Source of the DNA: Tipula vernalis
Lineage: Eukaryota; Arthropoda; Insecta; Diptera; Tipulidae
NCBI GenBank assembly: GCA_958295665.1
Contig: OY282559.1
Coordinates: 132,907,241-132,971,240, forward strand
Direction of reading: 5' to 3'
Length of the DNA: 64,000 nt
Both the position numbers and the translations under genes were made by a program. Below the pieces are notes generated by a model. The model saw only the letters and a program-made list of their open reading frames with translations, searched no databases and had not been told where the DNA came from. Below, piece by piece: positions 43,822 to 53,859 of the stretch (within the stretch, counting starts at the first letter, position 1; every line of letters begins with the position of its first letter).

Positions 43822-46800
43822 ATGGATATTAATCTTTTGAAGAAACAAAGAAGTGGCCATAAAGGTAGAATTACCTATTTCAAAAATCAATTTGAATCAA
43901 ATGAAAGTTTCTCAATCGGTGAATTACAATCCATGCTTCATAGGTTAAGAATTACATATACGAAGTTTGATGATGTACAATCTGAAATTGAAAGTTTGGA
44001 TACTGATATTGGTGTTTTTGAAGAGCGTACAAAATTCGAAGATGTATACGGTAATCTTGAATCTAAAATTTTGAATCAAATAAATAAATTAGAATTTAAA
44101 AGTAATTTGGAAATTAAAAGTACATCTGTGAACATTGAAGAAGGTAAACCAGATTTAAAAGTCAATACTTCGCTAGCTATCAAATTGCCAGAAATACTCT
44201 TACCAAAGTTTGATGGTTCTGAATTAGGTTGGCTTAGATTTCGGGATATTTTTAACGATTTAATTCATACCAATTCAAAGATAGATCAGATTACTAAATT
44301 TCATTACTTAATATCTTGTATTCGTGACGGTAAATCATTTAATTTAATTGAGGCGCTTCCAGTTACAAGCCAAAATTATGAGGTTGCGTGGAAAACCATA
44401 TTTGATCAATATAATAACGAGGTGTCCATACAAAAGTTACACATAAAAGGCATTTATGATATTAAGAAACCCAGTGAGGGTTCAGCACAATCGTTAAAAT
44501 TATTCATTGACACGAGTTTGAAACACGTTAATGCATTAAAAAATATGAACGTTCCTGTTGATGAGTGGAATTTATTTCTAATTCATCATTTGTGTGAGAA
44601 GTTAGATCTTGGATCACACACCCAAATCATCAAAAATACTCCGGAAAATACTATTTTAAAATTTTCAGAGTTCATAAATATTTTGAAAAAAAGAGTTAGA
44701 GTTCTCGAATCAGTTGGTTCAACTTCGTCTGGTGCATCGACAGCAACATCAAATATTAAATCTAAAAAGCAAAATTATAATCCTTCAAAACAATTCCGTT
44801 CATTTGTTTCAAATGAAACCTGTTGCATTTTTTGTAATGGTAGCCACAATTTGGATAAATGTCCTAAATTTGGTGATGCAAATTTCAATCCAGAAAAGCG
44901 TTTCGAATTTGTTAAACAGCATCATTTATGTACCAACTGTTTTTCTGGAAAACACCGTGTTTTTGATTGTAAAAGTGTCGCGTGTGGATTATGTTCATTA
45001 AAACATAATATTTTGCTTCACTTTGGAAAACGAAATAGCAGCACTAATCGATCATCTGATAATAATTCTTCTTCGAAGAACTTTCAAAAATCTTCGAATC
45101 CTAAAAATAGTTACAATACATCTCCACCAATAGCCCTTAATTCAAATGACCCAACATCGTTATCTTCAGTGTTAAAGCAAGATTCATGTCCAACGACCAA
45201 TCAGGATTCCCATATCCAAGGATCTCTGGTTCATAATTGTAGTTTAAATAGTTCTCTGAAATACAAAAGTCAAGTTTTATTAGCAACGGCTATAGTTTGG
45301 GTTATCACTTCGGATGGTTATAAAATAAAATGTAGAGCATTATTAGATAGTGGCTCACAATCTAATTTTATAACAGAACGCATGTGTCAAATATTAAAAT
45401 GTCGCAGGTCAAATGTCTCTATACCAGTTACAGGTATAAGTCACAATAAAATTCACATTCAACACAAAGTTAATCTAAAGATAAAATCTCGCATATCTGA
45501 ATTTTCAACAGATCTTGATTTCTTCGTCCTGTCCAAGATCACTGGTTATTTACCTTCTGAACAAATTAATTTTGATTCTTCTTGTCTACCACACTTCATC
45601 AATTTAGCAGATCCTTATTTCTTTAATCCAGATAAGATTGATTTACTCATAGGCGCTGAAGTTTATCATGATATAATAACGGGTGAAAAAGTAGAAATCT
45701 TAAAGGATTTTCCTCCTTTCATATCAAGTGTTTTCGGATATATAGTATCGGGAAAAATAAATTACTCCAATTTGACAGGTTTTCGTAACAATTTAATCCA
45801 AACATCGTCACACATTTGTACTTTGGATGAACTTAATTCCAAAATAGAAAGATTTTGGCAGCTTGATGAATTTGCATCTGATAATGAGTTTTCTATAGAA
45901 GAAAAAATGTGTGAACAACATTACATAGATAATGTATTTCGTAATTCTAATGGACGATATATTGTCTCACTACCAATAAAATCAAACATATGGCAACTCG
46001 GAGAATCAAGTTCTATTGCACTACGTCAATTCAAGTATCTTGAACAAAAATTAATTAAAAACCCTGAACTATATGGAAATTATAAACAATTTATGTCTGA
46101 ATATATAGACCTTGGTCATATGAAAATCGTCGAAAATATTAATAAAATTGATAGTCAGCAAGGTAAAACTTATTATTTACCTCACCATTCAGTGATAAAT
46201 GAAAACAGTAGCACTACAAAGGTTAGAGTAGTGTTCAATGCTTCTTCGAAAACTTCAACAAATCTAAGTCTAAACGATTGTCTCATGATAGGACCAACTA
46301 TTCAACAAAATCTATTTTCAATAGTATTAAGATTTCGGAAATATCCTGTAGCATTTACTGGTGACATTACAAAAATGTACCGACAAATTTTGCTTAGCGA
46401 TAATCAGCGGGATCTACATCGAATTTGGTGGCGAGACACTTCAACAGACGAAATAAAATGTTATCGTATGTGCACAATTACTTATGGTACGGCTACAGCA
46501 CCATTCCTCGCTACTCGCACATTAAAGCAATTGGCAATCGATGAGGAATCTAAGTATCCTAAAGCATCTACAGTTTTAAAGCGTGATTTTTATATGGATG
46601 ACGTTTTAACAGGTGCTAATACTCTTGATGAAGCAAAAACTTTAAAGGCAAATTTAATAAGTTTACTTCATTCCGGCGGTTTCGAATTACAAAAGTTTGC
46701 TTCGAACTATAATGAACTAATGTCAGATTCACAGGAAGTAGTAGATGGTTTATCAAGGGTCCTTGGAATGCGATGGAATACCATCGACGATACTTTCAAT

Positions 46801-49128
46801 ATTTCATTTGTTAAATATAATTTATGTCAAGAATATACTAAACGGTCGGTTCTCTCGGAGATTGCTCAATTATTTGATCCGTTGGGATTATGTGCGCCAA
46901 TGATATTTATTGCTAAATTATTTATGCAATCTCTGTGGTCTACATCTAATCTGTCTTGGGATGAAATAATTCCAATAAATATGGCAGAAACTTGGAATAA
47001 TTTTAAATCACAACTTTCAAAATTAGAAAATTTAAACGTACCTAGATGTATTATACCTTTTTCTTATAAATGTATACAGTTACACGCATTTGGTGATGCA
47101 TCTGCAAAAGGCTTCGGATGTGCCATTTATATACGAATAGTTGATGAATTAGGAAATTTCCATGTGCGATTATTATGCGCAAAATCACGAGTGGCTCCTT
47201 TAAAATGTCAAACTATTCCTCGACTTGAGCTATGTGCAGCTTTATTAGTTGCTCAAATAACTAGTAAAGTATTGAAAATAATTAATATTGATTTTGATGG
47301 TATCTATTTGTATTCTGATTCTGAAATAACTCTCTTTCGCATTAAATCACCACCATCCAAATACACAACGTTTGTGGCAAATAGAGTTTCCCAGATTCAG
47401 GAGCTGACAGAAATTAATACATGGCACTATGTGTCATCTACAATGAATCCAGCTGATCTTGTCTCTAGAGGTCTTATGCCTGAGCAAATACGTGATTGCT
47501 CATTGTGGTGGAATGGTCCAGCTTTCTTGTATGATATCGAGGAAAGGTGGCCAAAATCTCCAAATTCTAAAATAGAAATAGAAGAATTAGAACTTCGAAA
47601 ATCTGAAACTATACTACTTTGTACGGCATCCAATTGGAATGTTTTCGAAAAATATTCAAGCTACAAAAAATTGCTTCGAGTAATCGCAACATGTTTCCGT
47701 TTTTTGAGAAATTGTCAGCAAAAATCATCTGAATCTCGTATATACGGTCCAATACAAAGTTTCGAACTTGAAACAGCATTGATTGGATTAGTCAAGCATG
47801 TTCAGTTCACCGAATATAATGAAGAGATTAAACATCTTCGGAATAACAAACTAGTATCAACCAAAAGCAAAATAAAATCGTTGAGTCCGTTTATCGATAC
47901 AAATGGGATAGTGCGTGTTGGTGGTCGGTTGGCTAATGCTGAAATTTCGTATGATAACCAACATCCAATTTTGTTACCCGGTACGCATTTGTTTACAAAT
48001 CTTTTGGTTTCTAATCATCATTTTGAATTACTTCATGCGGGTCCCCAATCTTTATTATACCATGTAAGGCTTCGTTTTTGGGTTACAAGAGGTAGAAACC
48101 TTTGCCGCAAGATTGTTCGCGAATGTATTCGTTGTGTTCGCGCAAAACCTCCAATAATAAACCAAATTATGGGACAATCACCAAAGGATAGAGTAAACCC
48201 TTCAAAACCCTTTTGCTGTGTCGGAATTGATTTTTGCGGCCCTTTTTATGTTATACCTAAAATTCGGTCTAAGAGTAAAATCAAAGTATATGTTTCTATT
48301 TTTATATGTTTTGCTACAAAGGCAGTGCATATGGAGATTGTAGGAGACCTTTCAACTCAATCATTTCTTGCAGCATTTCGTAGATTTGTATCTCGTCGTG
48401 GTAAGTGTTCTATTATCTATTCAGACAACGCCACCAATTTTATAGGAGCTCGCACAGAATTGAAAGAATTACATGAACTATTTAAGTCAGAATTACACCA
48501 ATTTGAAGTTCTAAGATATTGTTCCAATGAAGGAATAAAATGGCAGACTATACCAGCACGATCACCACATTTCGGGGGTTTATGGGAGGCGGCTGTTAAG
48601 AGCGCGAAATATCATTTGAAACGAGTTATGGGTCAGTCTATTTATACTAACGAAGAATTTTTAACATTAGTAACGCAAGTTGAAGCGTGCCTGAACTCAC
48701 GTCCATTGACACCAATGTCAAATGATCCTAATGACATGTGTCCATTAACACCCGGACATTTTTTAATAGGACAATCTCTTAATTCATTACCTGATCCTTC
48801 ACTTGATCATTTGCCTATAAACAAACTTTCACGATTCCAACGTATGCAATATTTATTTCAGCAATTCTGGTCACGTTGGTCAAAAGAATATCTGTCTGAA
48901 TTACAAAACCGTCGTAAATGGTTAAATCCAATAAATAACATTAAAATTGGTTCACTTGTTTTGCTTCGAGAAGATGGTACCCCTCCAATGAAATGGAACA
49001 TGGGTAGAATAACAGATATTCATTTGGGAAAAGACGGATTAGTTCGCGTTGTTTCCGTGAAAACAGCAAATTCAGAATTCAAAAGATCAATTTCAAAAGT
49101 GTGTATTTTACCAGTTGAAGCTAGTTAA
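43822..49128 (+). CDS. BEL/Pao gag-pol polyprotein
   Basis: A single intact frame of 1768 codons. Residues about 120-270 are the gag-like block seen in BEL (LPKFDGSELGWLRFRDIF). Cys/His knuckles lie at about 335-395 (CCIFCNGSHNLDKCP and CTNCFSGKHRVFDC). The aspartic protease is near 509 (LLDSGSQSNFI). RT has RVVFNASSKTS, FTGDITKMYRQILL and catalytic YMDDVL near 923. RNase H has HAFGDASAKGFG and LYSDSEI. Integrase has its zinc region (HHFELLHAGPQS, CIRC), core Asp in GIDFCGPF (about 1468) and YSDNATNF (about 1533), and Glu in GLWEAAVKSAK (about 1588). The C-terminus (GSLVLLREDGTPPMKW) is the usual BEL end. All catalytic residues seen are present. Confidence 0.96.
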   Translation: MDINLLKKQRSGHKGRITYFKNQFESNESFSIGELQSMLHRLRITYTKFDDVQSEIESLDTDIGVFEERTKFEDVYGNLESKILNQINKLEFKSNLEIKSTSVNIEEGKPDLKVNTSLAIKLPEILLPKFDGSELGWLRFRDIFNDLIHTNSKIDQITKFHYLISCIRDGKSFNLIEALPVTSQNYEVAWKTIFDQYNNEVSIQKLHIKGIYDIKKPSEGSAQSLKLFIDTSLKHVNALKNMNVPVDEWNLFLIHHLCEKLDLGSHTQIIKNTPENTILKFSEFINILKKRVRVLESVGSTSSGASTATSNIKSKKQNYNPSKQFRSFVSNETCCIFCNGSHNLDKCPKFGDANFNPEKRFEFVKQHHLCTNCFSGKHRVFDCKSVACGLCSLKHNILLHFGKRNSSTNRSSDNNSSSKNFQKSSNPKNSYNTSPPIALNSNDPTSLSSVLKQDSCPTTNQDSHIQGSLVHNCSLNSSLKYKSQVLLATAIVWVITSDGYKIKCRALLDSGSQSNFITERMCQILKCRRSNVSIPVTGISHNKIHIQHKVNLKIKSRISEFSTDLDFFVLSKITGYLPSEQINFDSSCLPHFINLADPYFFNPDKIDLLIGAEVYHDIITGEKVEILKDFPPFISSVFGYIVSGKINYSNLTGFRNNLIQTSSHICTLDELNSKIERFWQLDEFASDNEFSIEEKMCEQHYIDNVFRNSNGRYIVSLPIKSNIWQLGESSSIALRQFKYLEQKLIKNPELYGNYKQFMSEYIDLGHMKIVENINKIDSQQGKTYYLPHHSVINENSSTTKVRVVFNASSKTSTNLSLNDCLMIGPTIQQNLFSIVLRFRKYPVAFTGDITKMYRQILLSDNQRDLHRIWWRDTSTDEIKCYRMCTITYGTATAPFLATRTLKQLAIDEESKYPKASTVLKRDFYMDDVLTGANTLDEAKTLKANLISLLHSGGFELQKFASNYNELMSDSQEVVDGLSRVLGMRWNTIDDTFNISFVKYNLCQEYTKRSVLSEIAQLFDPLGLCAPMIFIAKLFMQSLWSTSNLSWDEIIPINMAETWNNFKSQLSKLENLNVPRCIIPFSYKCIQLHAFGDASAKGFGCAIYIRIVDELGNFHVRLLCAKSRVAPLKCQTIPRLELCAALLVAQITSKVLKIINIDFDGIYLYSDSEITLFRIKSPPSKYTTFVANRVSQIQELTEINTWHYVSSTMNPADLVSRGLMPEQIRDCSLWWNGPAFLYDIEERWPKSPNSKIEIEELELRKSETILLCTASNWNVFEKYSSYKKLLRVIATCFRFLRNCQQKSSESRIYGPIQSFELETALIGLVKHVQFTEYNEEIKHLRNNKLVSTKSKIKSLSPFIDTNGIVRVGGRLANAEISYDNQHPILLPGTHLFTNLLVSNHHFELLHAGPQSLLYHVRLRFWVTRGRNLCRKIVRECIRCVRAKPPIINQIMGQSPKDRVNPSKPFCCVGIDFCGPFYVIPKIRSKSKIKVYVSIFICFATKAVHMEIVGDLSTQSFLAAFRRFVSRRGKCSIIYSDNATNFIGARTELKELHELFKSELHQFEVLRYCSNEGIKWQTIPARSPHFGGLWEAAVKSAKYHLKRVMGQSIYTNEEFLTLVTQVEACLNSRPLTPMSNDPNDMCPLTPGHFLIGQSLNSLPDPSLDHLPINKLSRFQRMQYLFQQFWSRWSKEYLSELQNRRKWLNPINNIKIGSLVLLREDGTPPMKWNMGRITDIHLGKDGLVRVVSVKTANSEFKRSISKVCILPVEAS

Positions 49129-49425
49129 GATTATGGATTGTTTTTTTTTTCTTTTCTTACTGGATAAAATTTCTGATAATTATAAACATAAACCAAAATT
49201 TTACTTACCACCTATGAGGTAAGGTTGTATATACCTGAATGTACAAGTACAGATGAATGTACATATTAATTAAAATTTTTTTTTTTTTTTTGGTTTAAAT
49301 TCAGAAGTAATACAGTTTAAAATATTTTTGTCTGTCCTAGTGAAGTTTTAATCAATTATTTTCTTTCGGTTCTTTGTTTCTTGGAAGGTTTCTTGTGTAA
49401 TCTGTACAACTAGATTGTTTTGAAT
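49129..49425 (+). other. 3' non-coding part of the BEL element (before pogo)
   Basis: T-rich non-coding sequence after the gag-pol stop. The rest continues at 51945-52265 after the pogo insertion. Nothing else is seen. Confidence 0.6.
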
Positions 49426-49427
49426 TA

Positions 49428-49625
49428 CAGTGAAAATCCTGAGAGCCGTAGATCCTATATAGCGTAAACTCCTTAAAGCCGGAAAAAAAATCCCCAACCA
49501 CAAGTTTTGTATGAAAAAGGAATCCTATATGCCGTAATATCCTCAGTCCCGTACGTAACACCACTTTTCATGTTTTTGGAATAAATGTTCATATAAATCG
49601 GATCCTCAGAGCCGGAATATTTTTA
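49428..49625 (+). repeat. Subterminal GAGCCGTA-type repeats, left end of pogo element
   Basis: Words of the form ATCCTnAGAGCCGTA recur: GAGAGCCGTAGATCCTATAT, AGCGTAAACTCCTTAAAGCC, ATCCTATATGCCGTAATATC, CTCAGTCCCGTA and CTCAGAGCCGGAAT. The right end (about 51865-51942) has GAATGCCGTAAAAG, CTGAGCCGTAAACTG and GATTACGGCTCAGAGGAG. Such repeats could be transposase binding sites (inference). Confidence 0.65.
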
Positions 49626-50132
49626 TCGATGAAACAGGCTGAATGTATTTTATCTTTTTCTCAACAATCTATGTATGCATATATTTTTGTTCTGCTTTTT
49701 TTGCAACGTATTTATACAGATAGATTTCTCACTCACGATTTAACATACTGTTTCATTGTTTTGGTTGGTTTTATGAATTCCATGAATCAACGATATTGTA
49801 CATATGTACGTCTCATCAGTAGTGAACAGTTGAACACTGTAGATATGTACATATCATAAATAAATGCGTGAGAGAGATCATCATTTATTCATGATGATTG
49901 TTGAACATAATAAATTATGTAACTGTACATACACATGTATCTCAGTCTTAGCTATGCTAGTTTATTCTACTGTACTATCAGGTGTGATTGTAACGACATT
50001 AAAAGTGAAAATTTTTTTTGTGTAAAAGTGCATATGTACAGGTATGTAAAATTTAAAATTTATTTAATTTTTTATAAAAATTCGTTTAAATAAATAATCG
50101 TTAATAACGTGTTTATATTTTTCTTAGCTGTG

Positions 50133-51692
50133 ATGGGTGATTCAATGAAAAAAGTAAACAAAAAACTGAACAACTTGACTTTAAAACAAAAGTTTAATGT
50201 AATTTTAATGTACGAAGCGGGGAAAACAGTGAAAAAAATTGCCGAACTATTTAAATGCGGCACCACACAAATTTATGTGTGCATTAAAGAAAAAAATGTG
50301 ATCCGGGAGCGGTATTTAGCTTCAAGTAAACCACTACAGGCAGCCAAAAAGATGCGCGCTTCCAATAATGAAGAACTCAATCAAATAGTGTTCGAGTGGT
50401 TCGGCAAAGCAAGGGCTAAAAACTTTCCAATTTCTGGACCTATATTACAATCTAAGGCTTTGGAAATCGCCAAAGGATTAAGCATGCACGATTTTAAGGC
50501 ATCCAATGGCTGGTTGCGCAGTTTCAAAAAGAATTTTGGAGTTGCATTCAAGCAGATTTCTGGCGAGGAAAATGACGTAGACGAAAATATCACAGCACTA
50601 TGGAAAACCAAGTTGGCCGACATTTGTGATGGTTTCGAGCCCAGAGACATTGGCAACTGTGACGAAACCGCATTATTTTTTCGCGCATTACCGAACAAAA
50701 CTTTAACCCTTAAAGGCGAAAAATGTTCTGGAGGAAAGCTGGCCAAAGACAGGATGACTGTCATGCTAACTGTCTTTGGAGATGGAACTTTATTGAAGCC
50801 ATTAGTTATCGGAAAATCGTTAAAGCCGCGGTGCTTCAAAAACCTGGATGTATCAAAGCTAGGGGTATCATATTACGCAAACAAAAATGCATGGATGACC
50901 GGCAACATATTTCATAAATACTTATATGAACTGAACCAAAAAATGGCACAACAAAACCGAAAAATCATCTTATTTCTCGATAATGCATCTTCTCACACAA
51001 ATATGGAGTTCTCCAACATCAGATTGGAATTTTTTCCACCTAATTGCACCTCGAAATTACAACCACTGGACAATGGGGTTATTGCAACGTTAAAAATGCA
51101 TTACCGAAAGTTTCTGATGCAACATTTGCTTTTTGAAATGGAAGTCTGCGACTCAATTACGGATTTGGCAAAACGCATTACGATTTTGGATGGGATCAAT
51201 TTTCTTAAAGTCGCACAAAACGAAATTCGTAAGGAAACCATAAGGAAATGTTTTATAAATTGTGGATTCAATTTTCAGTGTACTATAACTGACAACGAGG
51301 TAGCTGGAGGGCCCTCGATCATGGCCGAAATCCAAAATCTTATTGTATCAGCATATGGATCCCCGATTTGCAGCGCCGTTGATTTGGTCCGTGTTGATGA
51401 AAGCGTGGAAATCGAGTCGCCCTCAATCGAAATCCAGACTTTAATTGAAGAGTACCGATCATCGAACAATGACAGTGAAGGTCATCAACAATCTGATGAC
51501 GAAGTGGATGACCCAATCGTCACAAAATCTGAAGCAGCTAAGAGTTTGAACATCATAGAGCAATTTGCTCGACAAATAGGGGCGAACGATTTTTATGATA
51601 AAGTCTGTTCATTGAAAACCGAGTTTGTTCGCATGGAAAATACAAAGGCTTGCACTCAAAAAAAAATATCGAATTTTTTTTCAAAAATTTAA
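50133..51692 (+). CDS. pogo/Tigger transposase
   Basis: The open frame begins at 50109, but I place the start at the ATG at 50133 (MGDSMKKVNKKLNN), because an acceptor (TTTTTCTTAG) ends at 50127 and a donor ACAG/GTATGT lies at 50041. An 86-base 5' UTR intron is therefore likely. The product has a CENP-B-type N-terminal helix-turn-helix (LTLKQKFNVILMYEAGKTVK), a second DNA-binding part (FPISGPILQSKALEIA, GWLRSFKKNFG) and a DDE_1 core: NCDETALFF, LFLDNASSH and LQPLDNGV, with 29 residues between the last two Asp. The C-terminal end (CTQKKISNFFSKI) resembles a PCNA-interacting peptide (QxxIxxFF-like). All three catalytic Asp are present and there are no stops. Confidence 0.93.
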   Translation: MGDSMKKVNKKLNNLTLKQKFNVILMYEAGKTVKKIAELFKCGTTQIYVCIKEKNVIRERYLASSKPLQAAKKMRASNNEELNQIVFEWFGKARAKNFPISGPILQSKALEIAKGLSMHDFKASNGWLRSFKKNFGVAFKQISGEENDVDENITALWKTKLADICDGFEPRDIGNCDETALFFRALPNKTLTLKGEKCSGGKLAKDRMTVMLTVFGDGTLLKPLVIGKSLKPRCFKNLDVSKLGVSYYANKNAWMTGNIFHKYLYELNQKMAQQNRKIILFLDNASSHTNMEFSNIRLEFFPPNCTSKLQPLDNGVIATLKMHYRKFLMQHLLFEMEVCDSITDLAKRITILDGINFLKVAQNEIRKETIRKCFINCGFNFQCTITDNEVAGGPSIMAEIQNLIVSAYGSPICSAVDLVRVDESVEIESPSIEIQTLIEEYRSSNNDSEGHQQSDDEVDDPIVTKSEAAKSLNIIEQFARQIGANDFYDKVCSLKTEFVRMENTKACTQKKISNFFSKI

Positions 51693-52265
51693 TGTATGTA
51701 ATTTAATTTTAATTATATATGTACATATTATCCATTAGACGATAATAGTATATCAAAACATGTGATCTGAATTCATTGAATAAAGTAAAATACATACATA
51801 TATGTATATAATTACATAAACTTAATTTAATTTTTACATATGTATACATTTTTTTTTTAAATATGCCTGAATGCCGTAAAAGTCTTCTGAGCCGTAAACT
51901 GTTCGCGGTCCCGTGGGATTACGGCTCAGAGGAGTTTCACTGTATTGGTTTTGATTGCTACTCAAATTTCTGTGTGCAATGAATGCACAGTGTAAATGTT
52001 AAGTTTTATTTTGTGTACATTTTAATATATATATTTTGTTGTTATATCAATTTTTTAACTAATTAGGTATTACGATACATGAAAGTCTCAAGTACATTTA
52101 ATTAGGATTAATATAATATAGTTATTAGTATTATAATTTATATTCAATTTAATTTAGTATAAGATGAATTCAAAGTAATTTTTGTATTAAAATTTAAAAA
52201 TGTAACTTACATTGACATATTTATTTTTTTTATTTTTGAAATAAGGTAATTTCAATGCGGGAGTA

Positions 52266-52587
52266 TGTTAAAGTTTAACAAATTTAAAAAAAAAAAAAAA
52301 CTTCACATTGAAATTATCTTATGTTTGCTATATAGTTTACTAAGTATATCGACGCTATATTTTGTGTTACCCTATATTAGTATAGAGAGAAGAGAGAGAC
52401 AAATACGGTTTTTTTTTTGTTTTTTACTTTTTGGGTAAAGTTGTCGAAAACACGACAAAATTATTGAGATTTTTATTGTACTTACTGGAGTGTGGTTATT
52501 TGTTAATCGTATTAAAATAAAATATAAAAGTTAATACAGTCCATTGTTTTATTTCAATATATATTTATTTTGGAAAAAGATTCAACA
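52266..52587 (+). repeat. 3' LTR of the BEL element
   Basis: 322 bases, identical by eye to the 5' LTR and followed by CCTCC, the target duplication. Confidence 0.93.
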
Positions 52588-52592
52588 CCTCC

Positions 52593-53859
52593 TTTACCTC
52601 GATTTCTAGCCTACTAATTTCTTGGTTACCTGTTCCTCTTCTAAATGTTTTAAGGTTATTGAACATTTTTGCTCCTGGTCTTATGGCTTCTAGTTTGTTC
52701 TTCCAGTGTTTATTGATTTGCAGTTGTACGTTTTGTTTAATTAATTCATTTGTCCGTTTGACTTCTGCTTTGAGCGTATTTATTTGTTGAGACTTGTTCG
52801 TTCCAGCTCGTTTCAAGTTTTTAATGTTTGTTATTATACGGCTTTTATGTTTATAGAGTTTCTCTATTAAATTGTTTGTGAAACATTCCATATTGTTAAA
52901 GCGACTTCTTTTAATAGTATTCAGGGTTAAATTTTGTTGTATTATTTCTGTTATGTTTATTATACACTGTTCAGTTTCTGTAACTGTGAGATTCCTATCG
53001 TTTGGGGCTATACAGGTTTGGTTTGTTCTGCGTAAGTGTTTTAGATAATTTTTCTCCAACCGTCCTTTCCATGTATTCCAATTGGTATTTTTAAATTGCA
53101 AAAATTGTTCGTTTGTTATATCGTTCAGGGTATTATCCATATCTACTGCTTCTACTTGAATTTCTATGGCTTTATGGTCACTTTCATAGAAATGTGAAGG
53201 TATTTGTCCCGTGCTATTGGTTGCCACGCTTAAACGAGTATCTACAATTGCTAGATCTAAATAACTATTTGCTGCTGGAAATGTAGGCGCATCTGCCTGG
53301 AAGATTTGAGATCTGTATAGGACAGCATTGTTGATTTGCCATCGATTTAAATGAACTCCTTTATTGTTGTTTGTACTATTACCCCACGTTGTGTATCTCG
53401 CGTTCAGATCTCCTGCTATGATATAATAATTTCTTAAATTACCCAGGTCTAGTTCTTCGAAGATTTGTTTCCATTCGACTTCAAACTGTTGATCACTCAA
53501 TACAATGTTACTTCCGGAACAATATATCGTGATAATGAAGAGACGTGATCATGCTTTAATTTAATTTTAATGACAGTTGATTCTATGCCCACACTATTTT
53601 GAAGTTTGTTGATTTTAATATGTTCGAATGTATAACTATTTTTTAATATTATTGCAGTACCCCCTCCAAGTAAATTTGTTGGTCTATCTTGTCTTACTAT
53701 GTTGTATTCTTTGAAAACTAAATGATGCTTGAATTTTAATTTGGTTTCGTTTAGTAATAAAATATCCGGATCGTGCTTATTAATAAAATGAAGCAGGTTT
53801 AGACGTCTGGTAATGCTGACAATTGAATTTACGTTGAGAGCTATTACTTTGAGCTTCAT
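52593..53859 (-). pseudogene. Jockey-type LINE ORF2, endonuclease part
   Basis: The first frame (53497-53859) encodes the start of an apurinic-type endonuclease: KVIALNVNSIVSITRR, DILLLNETKLKFKHH, LLGGGTAIILKNS. A one-base frameshift in HVSSL, near 53530, moves coding to the second frame (52565-53500) with YYIIAGDLNARYTTWGN, SYLDLAIVD and SDHKAIEI, the GDxNA and SDH catalytic blocks. The linker to RT is then cut by the BEL LTR at 52588; the last residues before 52593 are LTR-derived. Confidence 0.88.

Larger units (their letters stand above)
49428..51942 (+). mobile_element. pogo/Tigger-type DNA transposon
   Basis: The 2515-base element is flanked by TA on both sides (49426-49427 and 51943-51944), as expected for pogo insertion. 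The inverted ends are CAGTGAAAATCCTGAGAGCC and, reading in from the right, CAGTGAAACTCCTCTGAGCC. It encodes one intact transposase. It lies in the 3' non-coding part of the BEL element, downstream of gag-pol, so it does not break that gene. It is the youngest layer of the nest. Confidence 0.94.
42990..52587 (+). mobile_element. BEL/Pao LTR retrotransposon (full length, with nested pogo)
   Basis: LTRs of 322 bases lie at 42990-43311 and 52266-52587 and appear identical by eye. CCTCC on both sides is a 5-base target duplication inside the LINE ORF2. Just after the 5' LTR, TGGTCCTTCGAGCCGGA matches the complement of the 3' end of tRNA-Tyr (from memory of that tRNA), a primer binding site. GCGGGAGTA precedes the 3' LTR. 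It holds one long open frame. Without the pogo insertion its length is about 7.1 kb. Intact coding and identical LTRs suggest a young, possibly active copy. Confidence 0.94.
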
